Assembly (NCBI GenBank): GCA_963975155.1 | Contig: CAXBFG010000005.1 | Span: 231,928 to 295,927, forward strand | Direction of reading: 5' to 3' | DNA from: UBA5109 sp963975155 | GTDB lineage: Bacteria; Pseudomonadota; Gammaproteobacteria; Pseudomonadales; Pseudohongiellaceae | DNA length: 64,000 nucleotides | In this document: one piece after another, positions 26,551 to 35,390 of the stretch | Position numbering within the stretch: position 1 is the stretch's first letter | Layout of the letters: each line of letters opens with the position of its first letter | Notes under the pieces: model-generated | The model's database searches: none | What the model was told of the DNA's origin: nothing | What the model saw: only the letters and a program-made list of their open reading frames with translations | Position numbers and translations under genes: made by a program

Positions 26551-28300
26551 CCGCCGTTAAGCGATCGGTTAAATCAACTACACGGGATATTTCATCAAGA
26601 CTGGTCACGCCGTCCAGTACTCTGCGACATGCATCTTCGGCAAGTGGGGTGAAGCCCTCCTGCTTGGCCAGCACGAGCATTTCTCTGGTGCTGGCTTTTC
26701 GGGAAATCAAGTCATCCATATCGCCACTGATTTTTAAAATTTCGACAATGGATGTACGCCCCCGGTAGCCGTGGTAATCACAAGAGGCACAGCCTTGAGG
26801 GTGATATATTTTGACGGATTTTCTGTGCTTGTTTAGACCGAGTAATTTGTACTCAACTTCGGTAGGTTCTGCTTCCTGTTTACAATCTCCGCAAAGTCGT
26901 CTGATCAGGCGTTGCGAAATAATCCCGATCAGATTACTGGCTAATAATTCCGGAACGATGCCGATATCCAGCAAACGCGGGACGGCTCCGATAGCTGAAT
27001 TAGTGTGCAGTGTTGAAAATACCTGGTGTCCGGTCATGGCCGCGCGCATCGCCATTTCAGCAGTGATACTGTCACGAATCTCCCCTATCAGAATAATATC
27101 AGGGTCCTGGCGCATCATGGATCGAATACCTTCTCCAAAACCCATTTGTATGGCTTCATTGACCGAGGATTGGCGAATCATCGGCAGCGGGTATTCCACC
27201 GGATCTTCCATGGTCATGATGTTAACGCCTTCGGTATTCAGGTGATTCAGGACTGAATAAAGTGTGGTTGTTTTACCGCTGCCAGTCGGGCCGGTTACCA
27301 GGATTACACCTTCAGGGCGAGCCAGCATAAGTTGTAACAAGGTCAGGTTGTCCGCAGTCAAGCCCAGCTTGTCCATCGGCACGATACCTTTTTTCTTGTC
27401 CAGAATACGGAGGACGATATTTTCACCATGAGTAGTCGGTTGTGAGGCAACCCTGAAATCAATCTGTCTGCCGACCAGGGAGAGAGAGATTCTTCCGTCC
27501 TGAGGCACCCGGGTTTCGGCGATATCCATTTCACTCATGATTTTGAGTCGAACCACCATGGCAGGCCAGTAGCTCTTGTGCAGAGATCTTACCTGACGGA
27601 GTACACCATCAACACGGTATCGGATGCGCAAAAAAGCTTCTTCAGGTTCAAAGTGAATATCTGAGGCACTTTGTTGCACGGCGTCGGCAAGCAGGGCATT
27701 AACCAGACGTACCATAGGGTGGCTGTAACCTTTTTCATCTTCCTGCAGGCTATCAAAATCCAACTCACCAGTTTCAATTTCATGCAGAATGCCATCAATG
27801 GACAAATCAAAGCCGTAAAACTGCTCAATACTGCGCACAATTTCTTCTTGTGAAGCCAGGATGGGGGTAATTTTCAAATTACCGCCATGCTGAGCGCGCA
27901 CCTGATCGAGAGCAACAATATTGAAAGTGTCCGCCATAGCGAGAGTCAAATGATGTTCAGATTTGTCATAGGAAAGTGGCAGAATTGAGTGACGCCGAGC
28001 CAGATCCTGATCGATAATTTTAACGGATTCAGAATCGAGAACTGCCAATGACAAATCGACACTGCGTTGCCCGGTATATTGGCTTAGCGCATCGCGCACA
28101 ATTGAATCGGTGACAAAACCCAGATCGATCAGGATCGCACCAAGTAATTTATTGGAATTTTGTTGTTCACGCAGGGCAATCATCAGTTGGTCTTTGGTAA
28201 TTGCCCCCTGATCCAGTAACAATTTACCGAGTTTTTGTGTCGGTTTCTTTGCCGGTGCAGAAGTTTTTTGTGCTTCCTTGTTTGTCATAGAGGCCGTCAT
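26543..28300 (-). CDS. mshE: MshE/PilB-type pilus extension ATPase with MshEN repeats
   Basis: A hexameric cytoplasmic ATPase of 585 residues. The C-terminal core has Walker A GPTGSGKTTTLY, an Asp box (MEDPVEYPLPMIRQ), Walker B DPDIILIGEIRD, a His box (STLHTNSA) and the four-Cys zinc site LCGDCKQE...GCASCDYHG. The N-terminus has two MshEN motifs (KLGKLLLDQGAITKDQLMIA and the repeat beginning KLLGAILIDLGFV), which bind c-di-GMP in Vibrio MshE and PilB-like enzymes. The start overlaps the mshN-like stop (ATGA). c-di-GMP control is an inference from the motif. Confidence 0.93.
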   Translation of the reverse strand: MTASMTNKEAQKTSAPAKKPTQKLGKLLLDQGAITKDQLMIALREQQNSNKLLGAILIDLGFVTDSIVRDALSQYTGQRSVDLSLAVLDSESVKIIDQDLARRHSILPLSYDKSEHHLTLAMADTFNIVALDQVRAQHGGNLKITPILASQEEIVRSIEQFYGFDLSIDGILHEIETGELDFDSLQEDEKGYSHPMVRLVNALLADAVQQSASDIHFEPEEAFLRIRYRVDGVLRQVRSLHKSYWPAMVVRLKIMSEMDIAETRVPQDGRISLSLVGRQIDFRVASQPTTHGENIVLRILDKKKGIVPMDKLGLTADNLTLLQLMLARPEGVILVTGPTGSGKTTTLYSVLNHLNTEGVNIMTMEDPVEYPLPMIRQSSVNEAIQMGFGEGIRSMMRQDPDIILIGEIRDSITAEMAMRAAMTGHQVFSTLHTNSAIGAVPRLLDIGIVPELLASNLIGIISQRLIRRLCGDCKQEAEPTEVEYKLLGLNKHRKSVKIYHPQGCASCDYHGYRGRTSIVEILKISGDMDDLISRKASTREMLVLAKQEGFTPLAEDACRRVLDGVTSLDEISRVVDLTDRLTAGE

Positions 28301-30090
28301 TGTAATGCCCGTTCCAAATAATTCAGTCTTTGGTTGAGGTTCTCCATACTAAATCCGCTAGGCGCAGTGGAACTGAGCTCCAATGCCTGCTGATAATAAT
28401 CATACGCTAAAGCAAGCTGATTCAGTCTTTCCAGGGAAACAGCCAGATTAAAGGCATAATCGGGGCTAACAGAATCCGAGTCAACTTCGCTGGCGATACG
28501 AAGGGCATCAAAATAGGCATTCTGTGCTTCATTCCAGCGTGCCTGCGAAGCGTAGAGATTCCCAAGTGCGAAAGCCAGTGGCGCCACATTTGGGAATTCC
28601 CTTTGCAGCGCCCTGAGCTCAGATTCCTGCTGACTAGTGTTTGCGCCCTGCGAGCTTTGCAGCAGTCCTGCCCGAGCCAGAGGGTCTCTTGGGTTTAACT
28701 GCAGTAATCTGGAATATAGTGACTGTGCTTGCGTAATATTACCTTCCTGGCGATTGATTAAGGCCAGCCCCAGCAGAGCATCCCTATTGTTTGGCTGGGT
28801 ATTGAGTACCTGGGAATACAAACGTCTGGCCTGAGCAAAGTCGCTTTGCTGATAACTTTCATAGGCTGCTAGTAAATCAGGGTTTACCTCGCGTCGCGCC
28901 AGAGTGCGGGTCAGTTTTATTTCCGGCACTGCCTGTCCAGGAAAGTCACTGTTTATAAGCGCTCCGGAAGGATTCGTGGCCTGTGGTGGAGCTACAGGAG
29001 CAGCATTGCCTGCGATGACCGGCTCTATAGGCGTGGGGCTGGCAGGCAGCGGCTGTACTGCCTCCGGGACTTCTGTGGGTTCCGTATTACTTGCAATACT
29101 GGTGTCAATAATATCCGGGCTGTTTGATTCAGGCAGTACTGGCTCATCGGTTTCTACGACTGTTTCCACTGCAGTTTCAACATCTGCGAGTGTTGTGGCA
29201 GGTGTCACTTCGCCCAGAAAACCCTCAGGACGCTGTGGGAATTCTGCACTTATAGGGAATAAAGAACTGTTATTCAGGCTTGTGCTGTAATACCAGTAAA
29301 AGCCGCCACCACCGATGGGTAGTAATGCAAGCAACAAACCCAGCATGATCAATTTATTGCGTTTGGTAATACGGGAATTCTGTTTGGCCTGAAACAATGA
29401 ATTTGCAGTTTGTCTGTCCAACACTGCCTGGTCCATACCACGATTCGATCCGGCACCCTGATGTTTACTGCGTTCGTATTGGTTATATTCTTCTGCGACT
29501 TCAAGTGCCTCATTGGCATCATCATTATCTAATTTTTCTGATAACTGTTCTGTTGTTTGCTCTGTAGTTAGTCCTGCAGCCGCATCCTCATCGGGTATAA
29601 AACCGTATAGTTCATCGGCACCAGCCTGGTTATCCAGAGTGTCAAGAATTTCATTACGTGCTTTTGCCAATTCCTCGTCATAAGATTCATTATAATCAAG
29701 CGAAGGAATGGCTGAGTCGAATTCATCTGGACCTTCCAAAGACACAGCATCGGAATTATCAGTCTCTTTATCAGGCTCCAGGAAATTACCCAGATCTGCA
29801 TTGTCACTATCAGTTGAACCATCAGCCGGCGTTGCTTCCGGTGCAGGGTCTGATTGCAGGGATCGTTCATTGGGAGCTTTAGGCTCAAGTTCGAATTGAA
29901 AACTTTCTATATGATCTGTAGGCGGAACTTCTTTTGCCTGTTGGTCAGTGGTAGTTTTCTGGGCAGGGGAGTGACTAACTTCAGCTTCAGCAGGCTCAAG
30001 CGTTTCTTTATTTTTTTTGTCGACATCTTTGCCGTCTGCTTTGTTTTTTGCGGCCTCTGCTTTGCGCAAAGCTTCCATTAATAAACTCAT
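28297..30090 (-). CDS. mshN: MshN-like TPR protein
   Basis: A 597-residue protein starting MSLLMEALRKAEAAKNK, the opening shared by MshN/GspB-type proteins. Residues 25-240 are low-complexity and highly acidic (Glu, Asp, Ser, Pro); a membrane helix follows (KLIMLGLLLALLPIGGGGF), then a Pro/Thr-rich periplasmic linker and at least four TPR units near the C-terminus (LYSQVLNTQPNNRDALLGLA, LYSRLLQLNPRDPLARAGLL). It probably helps place the secretin or binds peptidoglycan-associated partners. The TPR end is firm; the exact role is inferred from its position between mshL and mshE. Confidence 0.82.
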   Translation of the reverse strand: MSLLMEALRKAEAAKNKADGKDVDKKNKETLEPAEAEVSHSPAQKTTTDQQAKEVPPTDHIESFQFELEPKAPNERSLQSDPAPEATPADGSTDSDNADLGNFLEPDKETDNSDAVSLEGPDEFDSAIPSLDYNESYDEELAKARNEILDTLDNQAGADELYGFIPDEDAAAGLTTEQTTEQLSEKLDNDDANEALEVAEEYNQYERSKHQGAGSNRGMDQAVLDRQTANSLFQAKQNSRITKRNKLIMLGLLLALLPIGGGGFYWYYSTSLNNSSLFPISAEFPQRPEGFLGEVTPATTLADVETAVETVVETDEPVLPESNSPDIIDTSIASNTEPTEVPEAVQPLPASPTPIEPVIAGNAAPVAPPQATNPSGALINSDFPGQAVPEIKLTRTLARREVNPDLLAAYESYQQSDFAQARRLYSQVLNTQPNNRDALLGLALINRQEGNITQAQSLYSRLLQLNPRDPLARAGLLQSSQGANTSQQESELRALQREFPNVAPLAFALGNLYASQARWNEAQNAYFDALRIASEVDSDSVSPDYAFNLAVSLERLNQLALAYDYYQQALELSSTAPSGFSMENLNQRLNYLERALQ

Positions 30091-30147
30091 ATGGCATTAC
30101 CTGTCGGCGCTTGAGACTTTTAACATAAGCACTAGCATCTTGCCCGG

Positions 30148-31812
30148 TTATGAATTGTTAATGTTTAGCCCATTTTCAGGGAGATAATCTCGATACCTTT
30201 CCAAATCGCCTTCCAGTGAGGCTTGACGAACCACAACCGGGCGGATAAATATAATAAGCTCTGTTTTGGTTGACGTGTCATCTCTTAAGCTAAAGAGGCC
30301 GCCAATTCCTGGTAAACGAGATAGGCCAGGTACGCCAGAATTATTGTTATCAAGAGTATCCTGCATAAGCCCGCCCAATACAGCAATATCACCACTGTAG
30401 ACTTTCATCACCGACTCCATCTCTCTGACCTGTATTTCAGGAATGGCATTAATGACTCCGGCATCGGCTAGAACAGGATTAGGATCATTTACAAAGCGTA
30501 CAATCCTGGAAATTGTTGGCCGTACATTTAAGGTAACCTGGTCATCATTACTAATTTGTGGTGTGACAGTCATCACAAAACCTACCGGCACAGTTTCAAC
30601 GTTGCTGGTATAAACGGCTGGAGTAGTATTGGTTCCGGTAATGACCGGCGGCGTAACATCAATCGTAAAATAAATACGGTTATCAACCACCCGCAGCATA
30701 GCGGGTTGGTTGTTAAGGGCCATAATACGTGGGCTGGATAGTACTTTGAGATCGCCAAACTGAGATAAGAGTCTTATGGTAGCCGAGACTGCTTCACCCG
30801 TTTGATCATTTCCAGAAATATTTAATACATTGGTGGGTGAGTTACCAAGATTTGCACCAGTGACCAGTTGGTCAAAAGAGATATCCAAATCACTATTATT
30901 GATAACAGCACTCCAGTCGACCCCCGATTGATATGAGTCACTGAGGTTGACTTCAACCACGGTGGCTTCTATGAGAACCTGGGTTAAAGAGCGATTTAGT
31001 ACCAGATCAATAAACGTTTGTATTTCATTATGCTGTTTAGAGGTTGCTCTTACATTAAGTAAACCGCTCTCTGAACTGGCAACGACAGAGTTACTGATTG
31101 TTTCAGAATCTGTTTCTTCAGAACTTATATCCAATAATAATGCCTCGACATTATCAGCCAGGGATTGCCAGAAATCGTAGTTTGACGTTTGCGTCAGGTT
31201 GGCTACGGAATTATTGTTGCCGCCAGAGGTAGTGATTGAGGTAGCGATATCCGTCGACGTTTCTGCAGTTCGTGCAACATTTACGTAATCTACTTCATAG
31301 GTGCGCCAGAAAGCGGAGTCAGGTTCCACCAGAACATTATCATTCTGATCGAAAGTCCAGCGTATATTGATTTGTTGTGCCAGGCGTTCAAGAATCTGGG
31401 GGATAGTCTGGTCAATAGCATTCAGGCTGACCTGCCCGGTTATGGCGGGGTGAATGTCAATATTGATAGAGGCATCACGGGCTATGGTAAATAATAAATC
31501 CCTGACTGGCACATTCATCACCGAGACCGAATAAAGGTCTGGCTCAGTGACGGGTTCTGGCATGCTTAATAGTGGCAGATTATTAACAACATCCGGGATT
31601 GCACTATTGTCATCTTCAGATTCGACATCCAATACTTCAGGCGCCTCCAAATGACGACCTGTAGCAGCCGATTCGGGCAGGCTGTTCTGGAGCTGATTGC
31701 TTGAGCATGCGCTAAGGAGGAGGAAAACCGCCGACAGGGATGCAGAAAGAGCAAGATTCCGGGGAGCTAAGTGGAAAGCTCCAGGAAGCAATATTTTCTT
31801 CTTTCTCAGCAT
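30148..31812 (-). CDS. mshL: MshL/PilQ-type outer-membrane secretin (lipoprotein)
   Basis: A 554-residue secretin forming the outer-membrane channel for the pilus. The lipobox is FLLLSAC followed by SSNQ. An STN/secretin N-terminal domain is at about 90-145 (VPVRDLLFTIARDASINIDI), an N1-like domain follows (LLNVRATSKQHNEIQTFIDL), and the secretin core has VLIEATVVEVNLSD, LGGLMQDT, GVPGLSRLPGIGGLFS and TELIIFIRPVVV. The length and layout match MshL rather than the longer PilQ. The upstream region holds the 13-base motif also found ahead of the pilin gene. Confidence 0.93.
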   Translation of the reverse strand: MLRKKKILLPGAFHLAPRNLALSASLSAVFLLLSACSSNQLQNSLPESAATGRHLEAPEVLDVESEDDNSAIPDVVNNLPLLSMPEPVTEPDLYSVSVMNVPVRDLLFTIARDASINIDIHPAITGQVSLNAIDQTIPQILERLAQQINIRWTFDQNDNVLVEPDSAFWRTYEVDYVNVARTAETSTDIATSITTSGGNNNSVANLTQTSNYDFWQSLADNVEALLLDISSEETDSETISNSVVASSESGLLNVRATSKQHNEIQTFIDLVLNRSLTQVLIEATVVEVNLSDSYQSGVDWSAVINNSDLDISFDQLVTGANLGNSPTNVLNISGNDQTGEAVSATIRLLSQFGDLKVLSSPRIMALNNQPAMLRVVDNRIYFTIDVTPPVITGTNTTPAVYTSNVETVPVGFVMTVTPQISNDDQVTLNVRPTISRIVRFVNDPNPVLADAGVINAIPEIQVREMESVMKVYSGDIAVLGGLMQDTLDNNNSGVPGLSRLPGIGGLFSLRDDTSTKTELIIFIRPVVVRQASLEGDLERYRDYLPENGLNINNS

Positions 31813-31831
31813 GTTAGGCGATTCTCTTAAA

Positions 31832-31844
31832 ATAATATGTAGAT
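31832..31844 (-). promoter_or_regulatory. Shared 13-base motif upstream of the secretin gene
   Basis: ATAATATGTAGAT on the plus strand, 20-32 bases before the mshL start codon, identical to 18743-18755 upstream of the pilin gene. Further up, the coding strand has TTGACC, 17 bases from TACATA within the motif, so it may overlap a weak promoter. It could serve as a common site for the locus' own response regulator. Confidence 0.4.
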
Positions 31845-31934
31845 TTAAAGGGCTTTAGGGTCAAATTGCAAGAAACTTACGCGAAAATGCTTTATTTTTC
31901 CTTGAATTAGTTCCCAATCAGGCATTCTTTTTAC

Positions 31935-32486
31935 TCATACAGTCGAGGTTTGTGAATGTTCAAGATAATGCACAAGCTCAGAACTGGTTGAGCGTAACCG
32001 TTGTGAGAGCATGGTAATCAGCTTAATCAGGATCTTTGATCCGAAACTGGGCTCGGCCATAATAATTTGCACCATGCTTTCTCTGGATAAAACAGCAAAG
32101 GTGGTTGCATCCAAAGCTATACAGGTGGCAAATCGTGGTTCACCATCAATCATCGACATCTCACCCAGCGTCGTGCCTGGACCCGCAATTGTCATGGGGC
32201 GCCGTTCTCCATTGGAATCAGTCTTCAGGATATTGACCCGACCCTCGATAATAAACAGCATGTAATCATCGACATCACCTTCCCTGATAATGGTTGTACC
32301 TGCTTCGACCTCATAGGCCTGCATGAAGGAAGTCAGTTTCTCAACATCGTCTACTGTAAAGTCCTCAAAAAACTTTGACTGGCCCATCATGTTGAAAATT
32401 TTCTGTATCATGATGTTGGCGTTGCCAAGCGACTTGAAGCTCAACAGAAGCTCATTCGTTGGGGCTGAATTGCTTTCATCAAACAT
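31935..32486 (-). CDS. Cyclic-nucleotide-binding domain protein
   Basis: A 183-residue protein made almost wholly of one cNMP-binding (CAP-ED) domain at about 35-155. The phosphate-binding cassette is GEMSMIDGEPRFATCIAL, close to the GE-x-A...PR-x-A-x pattern needed to bind cAMP or cGMP. There is no helix-turn-helix after the domain, so it is not a CRP-type transcription factor; the short C-terminal helix (ITMLSQRLRSTSSELVHYL) may mediate protein contacts. It is transcribed toward mshL, 122 bases away, and with the cyclase at 16.5-17.8 kb it brackets the pilus genes. Confidence 0.88.
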   Translation of the reverse strand: MFDESNSAPTNELLLSFKSLGNANIMIQKIFNMMGQSKFFEDFTVDDVEKLTSFMQAYEVEAGTTIIREGDVDDYMLFIIEGRVNILKTDSNGERRPMTIAGPGTTLGEMSMIDGEPRFATCIALDATTFAVLSRESMVQIIMAEPSFGSKILIKLITMLSQRLRSTSSELVHYLEHSQTSTV

Positions 32487-32710
32487 ATTTTAAATCAACC
32501 TTTTTGCGCCCTTAACTGGACTTTGATTTAGTGTCTGGGGTAACTTTTTGCCGTCGACCAGTCTAAAAATTATTGACACAATACAAATGTGTAAATATTC
32601 GGGAAAGAATAACTGTCGGAGTCGATTAAGTCTAGTAAATCCCTTGCTTGACGATATACAGGCGTGGTGATAGTGTCGTCCGAATACCCGATTTTTTGCT
32701 GCATTTCATC

Positions 32711-32762
32711 GTTGATAACAACATTTGATAAAACATCAGATAATACAAAAGTTGATAACAAC
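32711..32762. promoter_or_regulatory. Direct repeats in the divergent control region between the CNB-protein and mshM genes
   Basis: The 305-base gap (32487-32791) between these divergent genes has no convincing gene. GTTGATAACAAC occurs exactly twice, at 32711-32722 and 32751-32762, 40 bases apart, with the related TTTGATAAAACATC between. The second copy ends 29 bases before the mshM start. TTGACA at 32573-32578, 17 bases from TATTCG, is a possible rightward promoter. The repeats may be operator sites for the ATPase gene. Confidence 0.45.
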
Positions 32763-32791
32763 CAAGATTAATTACACAAAGTTGAACCTAA

Positions 32792-34660
32792 ATGTATCTT
32801 GATTTCTTTTCATTAAAGAAATTCCCGTTTCGTATTACTCCGGATCCTTCCATGTTTTTTCCTGGTGGGACTAACGGCCCTGGCGTTGTATTGAATGCAC
32901 TGGTGTACGCAGTCACCTCGGGAGAGGGTATTGTAAAAGTAGTAGGAGAGGTTGGCAGCGGTAAGACCATGCTTTGCCGAATGCTTGAAGAGCGCCTGCC
33001 TGACTCGGTCGAAATTGTTTATCTGGCTAATCCCAGCCTGTCTGCTCGTGACATTATTTATGCCATAGCATTTGAACTGGATCTGGATGTTGATGCGAGC
33101 ACGGAACGCCTCCTGGTGATGCATAAACTTCAGGACTACCTGGTAAAAAAACACAGTGAAGGCGGTTCTGTCGTTGTTTTTATTGAAGAAGCGCAGGGCA
33201 TGCCAATCGAAACACTTGAAGAAATCCGCTTGTTGAGCAATCTGGAGACGCATCGCCATAAGCTGATGCAAATCATTTTGTTTGGCCAGCCCGAGCTGGA
33301 TAAGAATTTACAGGGTAAGTCTATACGCCAGCTACGCGAGCGAATTACTCACAGTTTCTATCTGGAGCCTATGACGCTGGAACAAATCAGCGATTATCTG
33401 CATTACAGAATGCAGGCTGCGGGTTGTCCATGGCCCAAGGTATTTACCGCGAAGGCCGAAAAACTCCTTAGTAAGGCATCGGAAGGGCTGACACGTCGGG
33501 CGAATATATTGGCCGATAAATCGCTAATGGCAGCTTATGCCTCCTCTTCCATTCAGCCCGGACATCAATATGGAGCTGTACAACAGAAAATATTACCGGT
33601 ACATGTGAAGGCTGCGATCAGGGATAGTGGCTATGGCAAGCGTCATCTGGTGCCCTGGGCAGGAGTGTTTTCCAGTATAGGCATTGTTGCTCTCGTTGTG
33701 GTTTTTTACATTGGATTCAGTAACTACCAGGCTACACTTCCAGTACCGGGCATAAGCGGTCGATCAGGAACTGAAGAGAGTGCTGTATTAAGTTTAAACT
33801 CAGGCACAACAGCAGAATCAATAAACAGCAGCTCAGAGGATACAGCCAATATCAGCGTCATAGATGATGTGGCTGATGCCAATAATATCCAGGCAGAGAC
33901 CGAGGTCAGTAATTTTCCTGAAACCGATTCTGAACAAGTGACTTCCGACGAAGCAGCTCCCGAGCTCGTCGTTGCAGAGCTGGCAATTGCTGAAACCTCA
34001 CAAGAAACCTTGCAAACAGAAGTAAGCCCAGACTTGGCTACGGACGATGCCTTTCCTATGGAAATAGTGCAAAGGCAAGATACTGCAACTGAGGCGGATT
34101 CTCTGGATGAAGTGTTTGCAGCTTCAAGCTTCGGTGATGAAACAAGTGTAAATTCGGCAATGGCAGAGGCAATTCCGATCAACATGGAAGCACCTGACTT
34201 AAATGAAATTAAAGAACCAACAGAGGCTCCGGAACTCCAGTCAGTACAAGATGTTCTCGTGCAAGCTCCTGAAGTATCAGCATTTTCAGGGTTGCAGGGT
34301 TTGACGGGGAGCAGGGCCAGAGCCAGTTCAGGCTGGTTAAAAAGCATTGCAGAGAGAAATAGCTATACCGTGCAGATGGCATCTTTCCCGGTTTCTGATC
34401 AGTTGATGCTGGAGGAGTTCCTGCAGTTGTTGTCTTTAACTGCATTACTGGATGAAACCTATCTTTGCCTGATCTCTGAAACCTCCCGAAGGCCAGCCCA
34501 ATGGCTGGTTATCCATGGCGATTTTAGCGGAGTGAGCAGAGCGAGAGACTATATTGCCAGCCTGCCGGCCTATAGTCGCCAGTATGAGCCCTATGTTAGA
34601 AATTCCAGTGGAATAGCCTGTCTGAGTGAAACAGACGAAGACGCCTTTTTAGCTTTCTGA
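32792..34660 (+). CDS. mshM: MshM/ExeA-like AAA ATPase with C-terminal SPOR-like region
   Basis: A 622-residue protein. It starts MYLDFFSLKKFPFRITPDPS, the signature opening of MshM/ExeA ATPases, with Walker A GEVGSGKTMLCR near residue 52 and Walker B VVFIEEAQGMP near 130. A single membrane helix (VPWAGVFSSIGIVALVVVFY) is at about 288-308, followed by ~200 acidic Ser/Glu-rich residues. The last ~90 residues (YTVQMASFPVSDQLMLEEFL onward, with WLVIHGDFSG and ARDYIASLP) look like a SPOR domain that binds septal or denuded glycan. ExeA usually carries a different peptidoglycan-binding domain. It is divergent from the rest of the locus. Confidence 0.85.
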   Translation: MYLDFFSLKKFPFRITPDPSMFFPGGTNGPGVVLNALVYAVTSGEGIVKVVGEVGSGKTMLCRMLEERLPDSVEIVYLANPSLSARDIIYAIAFELDLDVDASTERLLVMHKLQDYLVKKHSEGGSVVVFIEEAQGMPIETLEEIRLLSNLETHRHKLMQIILFGQPELDKNLQGKSIRQLRERITHSFYLEPMTLEQISDYLHYRMQAAGCPWPKVFTAKAEKLLSKASEGLTRRANILADKSLMAAYASSSIQPGHQYGAVQQKILPVHVKAAIRDSGYGKRHLVPWAGVFSSIGIVALVVVFYIGFSNYQATLPVPGISGRSGTEESAVLSLNSGTTAESINSSSEDTANISVIDDVADANNIQAETEVSNFPETDSEQVTSDEAAPELVVAELAIAETSQETLQTEVSPDLATDDAFPMEIVQRQDTATEADSLDEVFAASSFGDETSVNSAMAEAIPINMEAPDLNEIKEPTEAPELQSVQDVLVQAPEVSAFSGLQGLTGSRARASSGWLKSIAERNSYTVQMASFPVSDQLMLEEFLQLLSLTALLDETYLCLISETSRRPAQWLVIHGDFSGVSRARDYIASLPAYSRQYEPYVRNSSGIACLSETDEDAFLAF

Positions 34661-34676
34661 TCACTTACCTATTTCC

Positions 34677-34708
34677 AAAAAAAAGGGCTGATAAATCAGC
34701 CCTTTTTT
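34677..34708. terminator. Bidirectional intrinsic terminator between mshM and the SnoaL-like gene
   Basis: GGGCTGA and TCAGCCC (34685-34702) form a 7-bp stem around TAAA, flanked by an A8 tract on the left and T6 on the right. It lies 17 bases past the mshM stop and 20 bases past the stop of the converging gene, so it can serve both. Confidence 0.92.
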
Positions 34709-34727
34709 GAAAGTTCATATAATTCAC

Positions 34728-35213
34728 TTATCTGGCCTGGATTGTTCCATAATCCCAGTGTTCAGCAATTACGCCATTCTCAACACGAAACATGTCGAAC
34801 CAGGTAGTGGTGTAGTTTTGACCCGGCATATTGGGGTTAGGCATCTCACGCTTTAAGCCCATTGTTACATAGCCATTTTCAGCAATGATGGATACTAAAT
34901 CAGCGATATAAGGCAGTTCTTCCTGTTGTGGTGCCATACCAAAAAACTGAATAAATGGAGCACGGCCGGTAGGAACATTCGGATTGTGCTGTATATAGTC
35001 TTCTGCCAACATCATTCGGGCGGCATCCATATCGCGTGCAACAAGAGCTTTACGCCAGAAATCATAAACCAGTTTCTTGTCTGCGGCATTCTGTGGATTA
35101 TCAGATTGTAACCAGGCAGCCTGCTCATTGGCAGGAATTACCTCTACTGGTACTTGAGCTAAAGCTACCGTGCTAAAACATCCTAGTAAAAAGAGAGTGA
35201 TAAGTTTATTCAT
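34728..35213 (-). CDS. Secreted SnoaL-like (NTF2-fold) protein
   Basis: About 161 residues: a signal peptide (MNKLITLFLLGCFSTVALAQ) and an NTF2/SnoaL-like domain containing AEDYIQHNPNVPTGRAPFIQ and WFDMFRVENGVIAEHWD, the pattern of SnoaL-like polyketide-cyclase relatives. The frame opens at 35231, but AGGAG eight bases before ATG 35213 fixes the start and gives a normal signal peptide. Substrate and activity are not predictable. Another NTF2-fold secreted protein lies at 40.0-40.5 kb. Confidence 0.85.
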   Translation of the reverse strand: MNKLITLFLLGCFSTVALAQVPVEVIPANEQAAWLQSDNPQNAADKKLVYDFWRKALVARDMDAARMMLAEDYIQHNPNVPTGRAPFIQFFGMAPQQEELPYIADLVSIIAENGYVTMGLKREMPNPNMPGQNYTTTWFDMFRVENGVIAEHWDYGTIQAR

Positions 35214-35390
35214 TGTTGATCTCCTGATCATTGTGTCGAAAGAAATAAGCTGCGGATTATAGACAGCTCAATTTAACTTATTCAAGTTAATCATCCTGTT
35301 TGAAGCAGAAGATGCCTGTGGCCCTGTTAAACAGGGCAGCAGGCAGTGCTTCAGGTTCAATAGATAAAAAATTTGATCTTCATTTAGTGC

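Noticed and set aside
32570..32761. A 63-codon open frame on the minus strand between the CNB-protein gene and mshM
   Set aside because: It covers the divergent control region with its direct repeats, has no recognisable protein pattern and no good ribosome site.
16541..34660. The pilus block as a prophage or integrative element
   Set aside because: No integrase, phage structural gene, tRNA target or flanking direct repeat was seen in the window.
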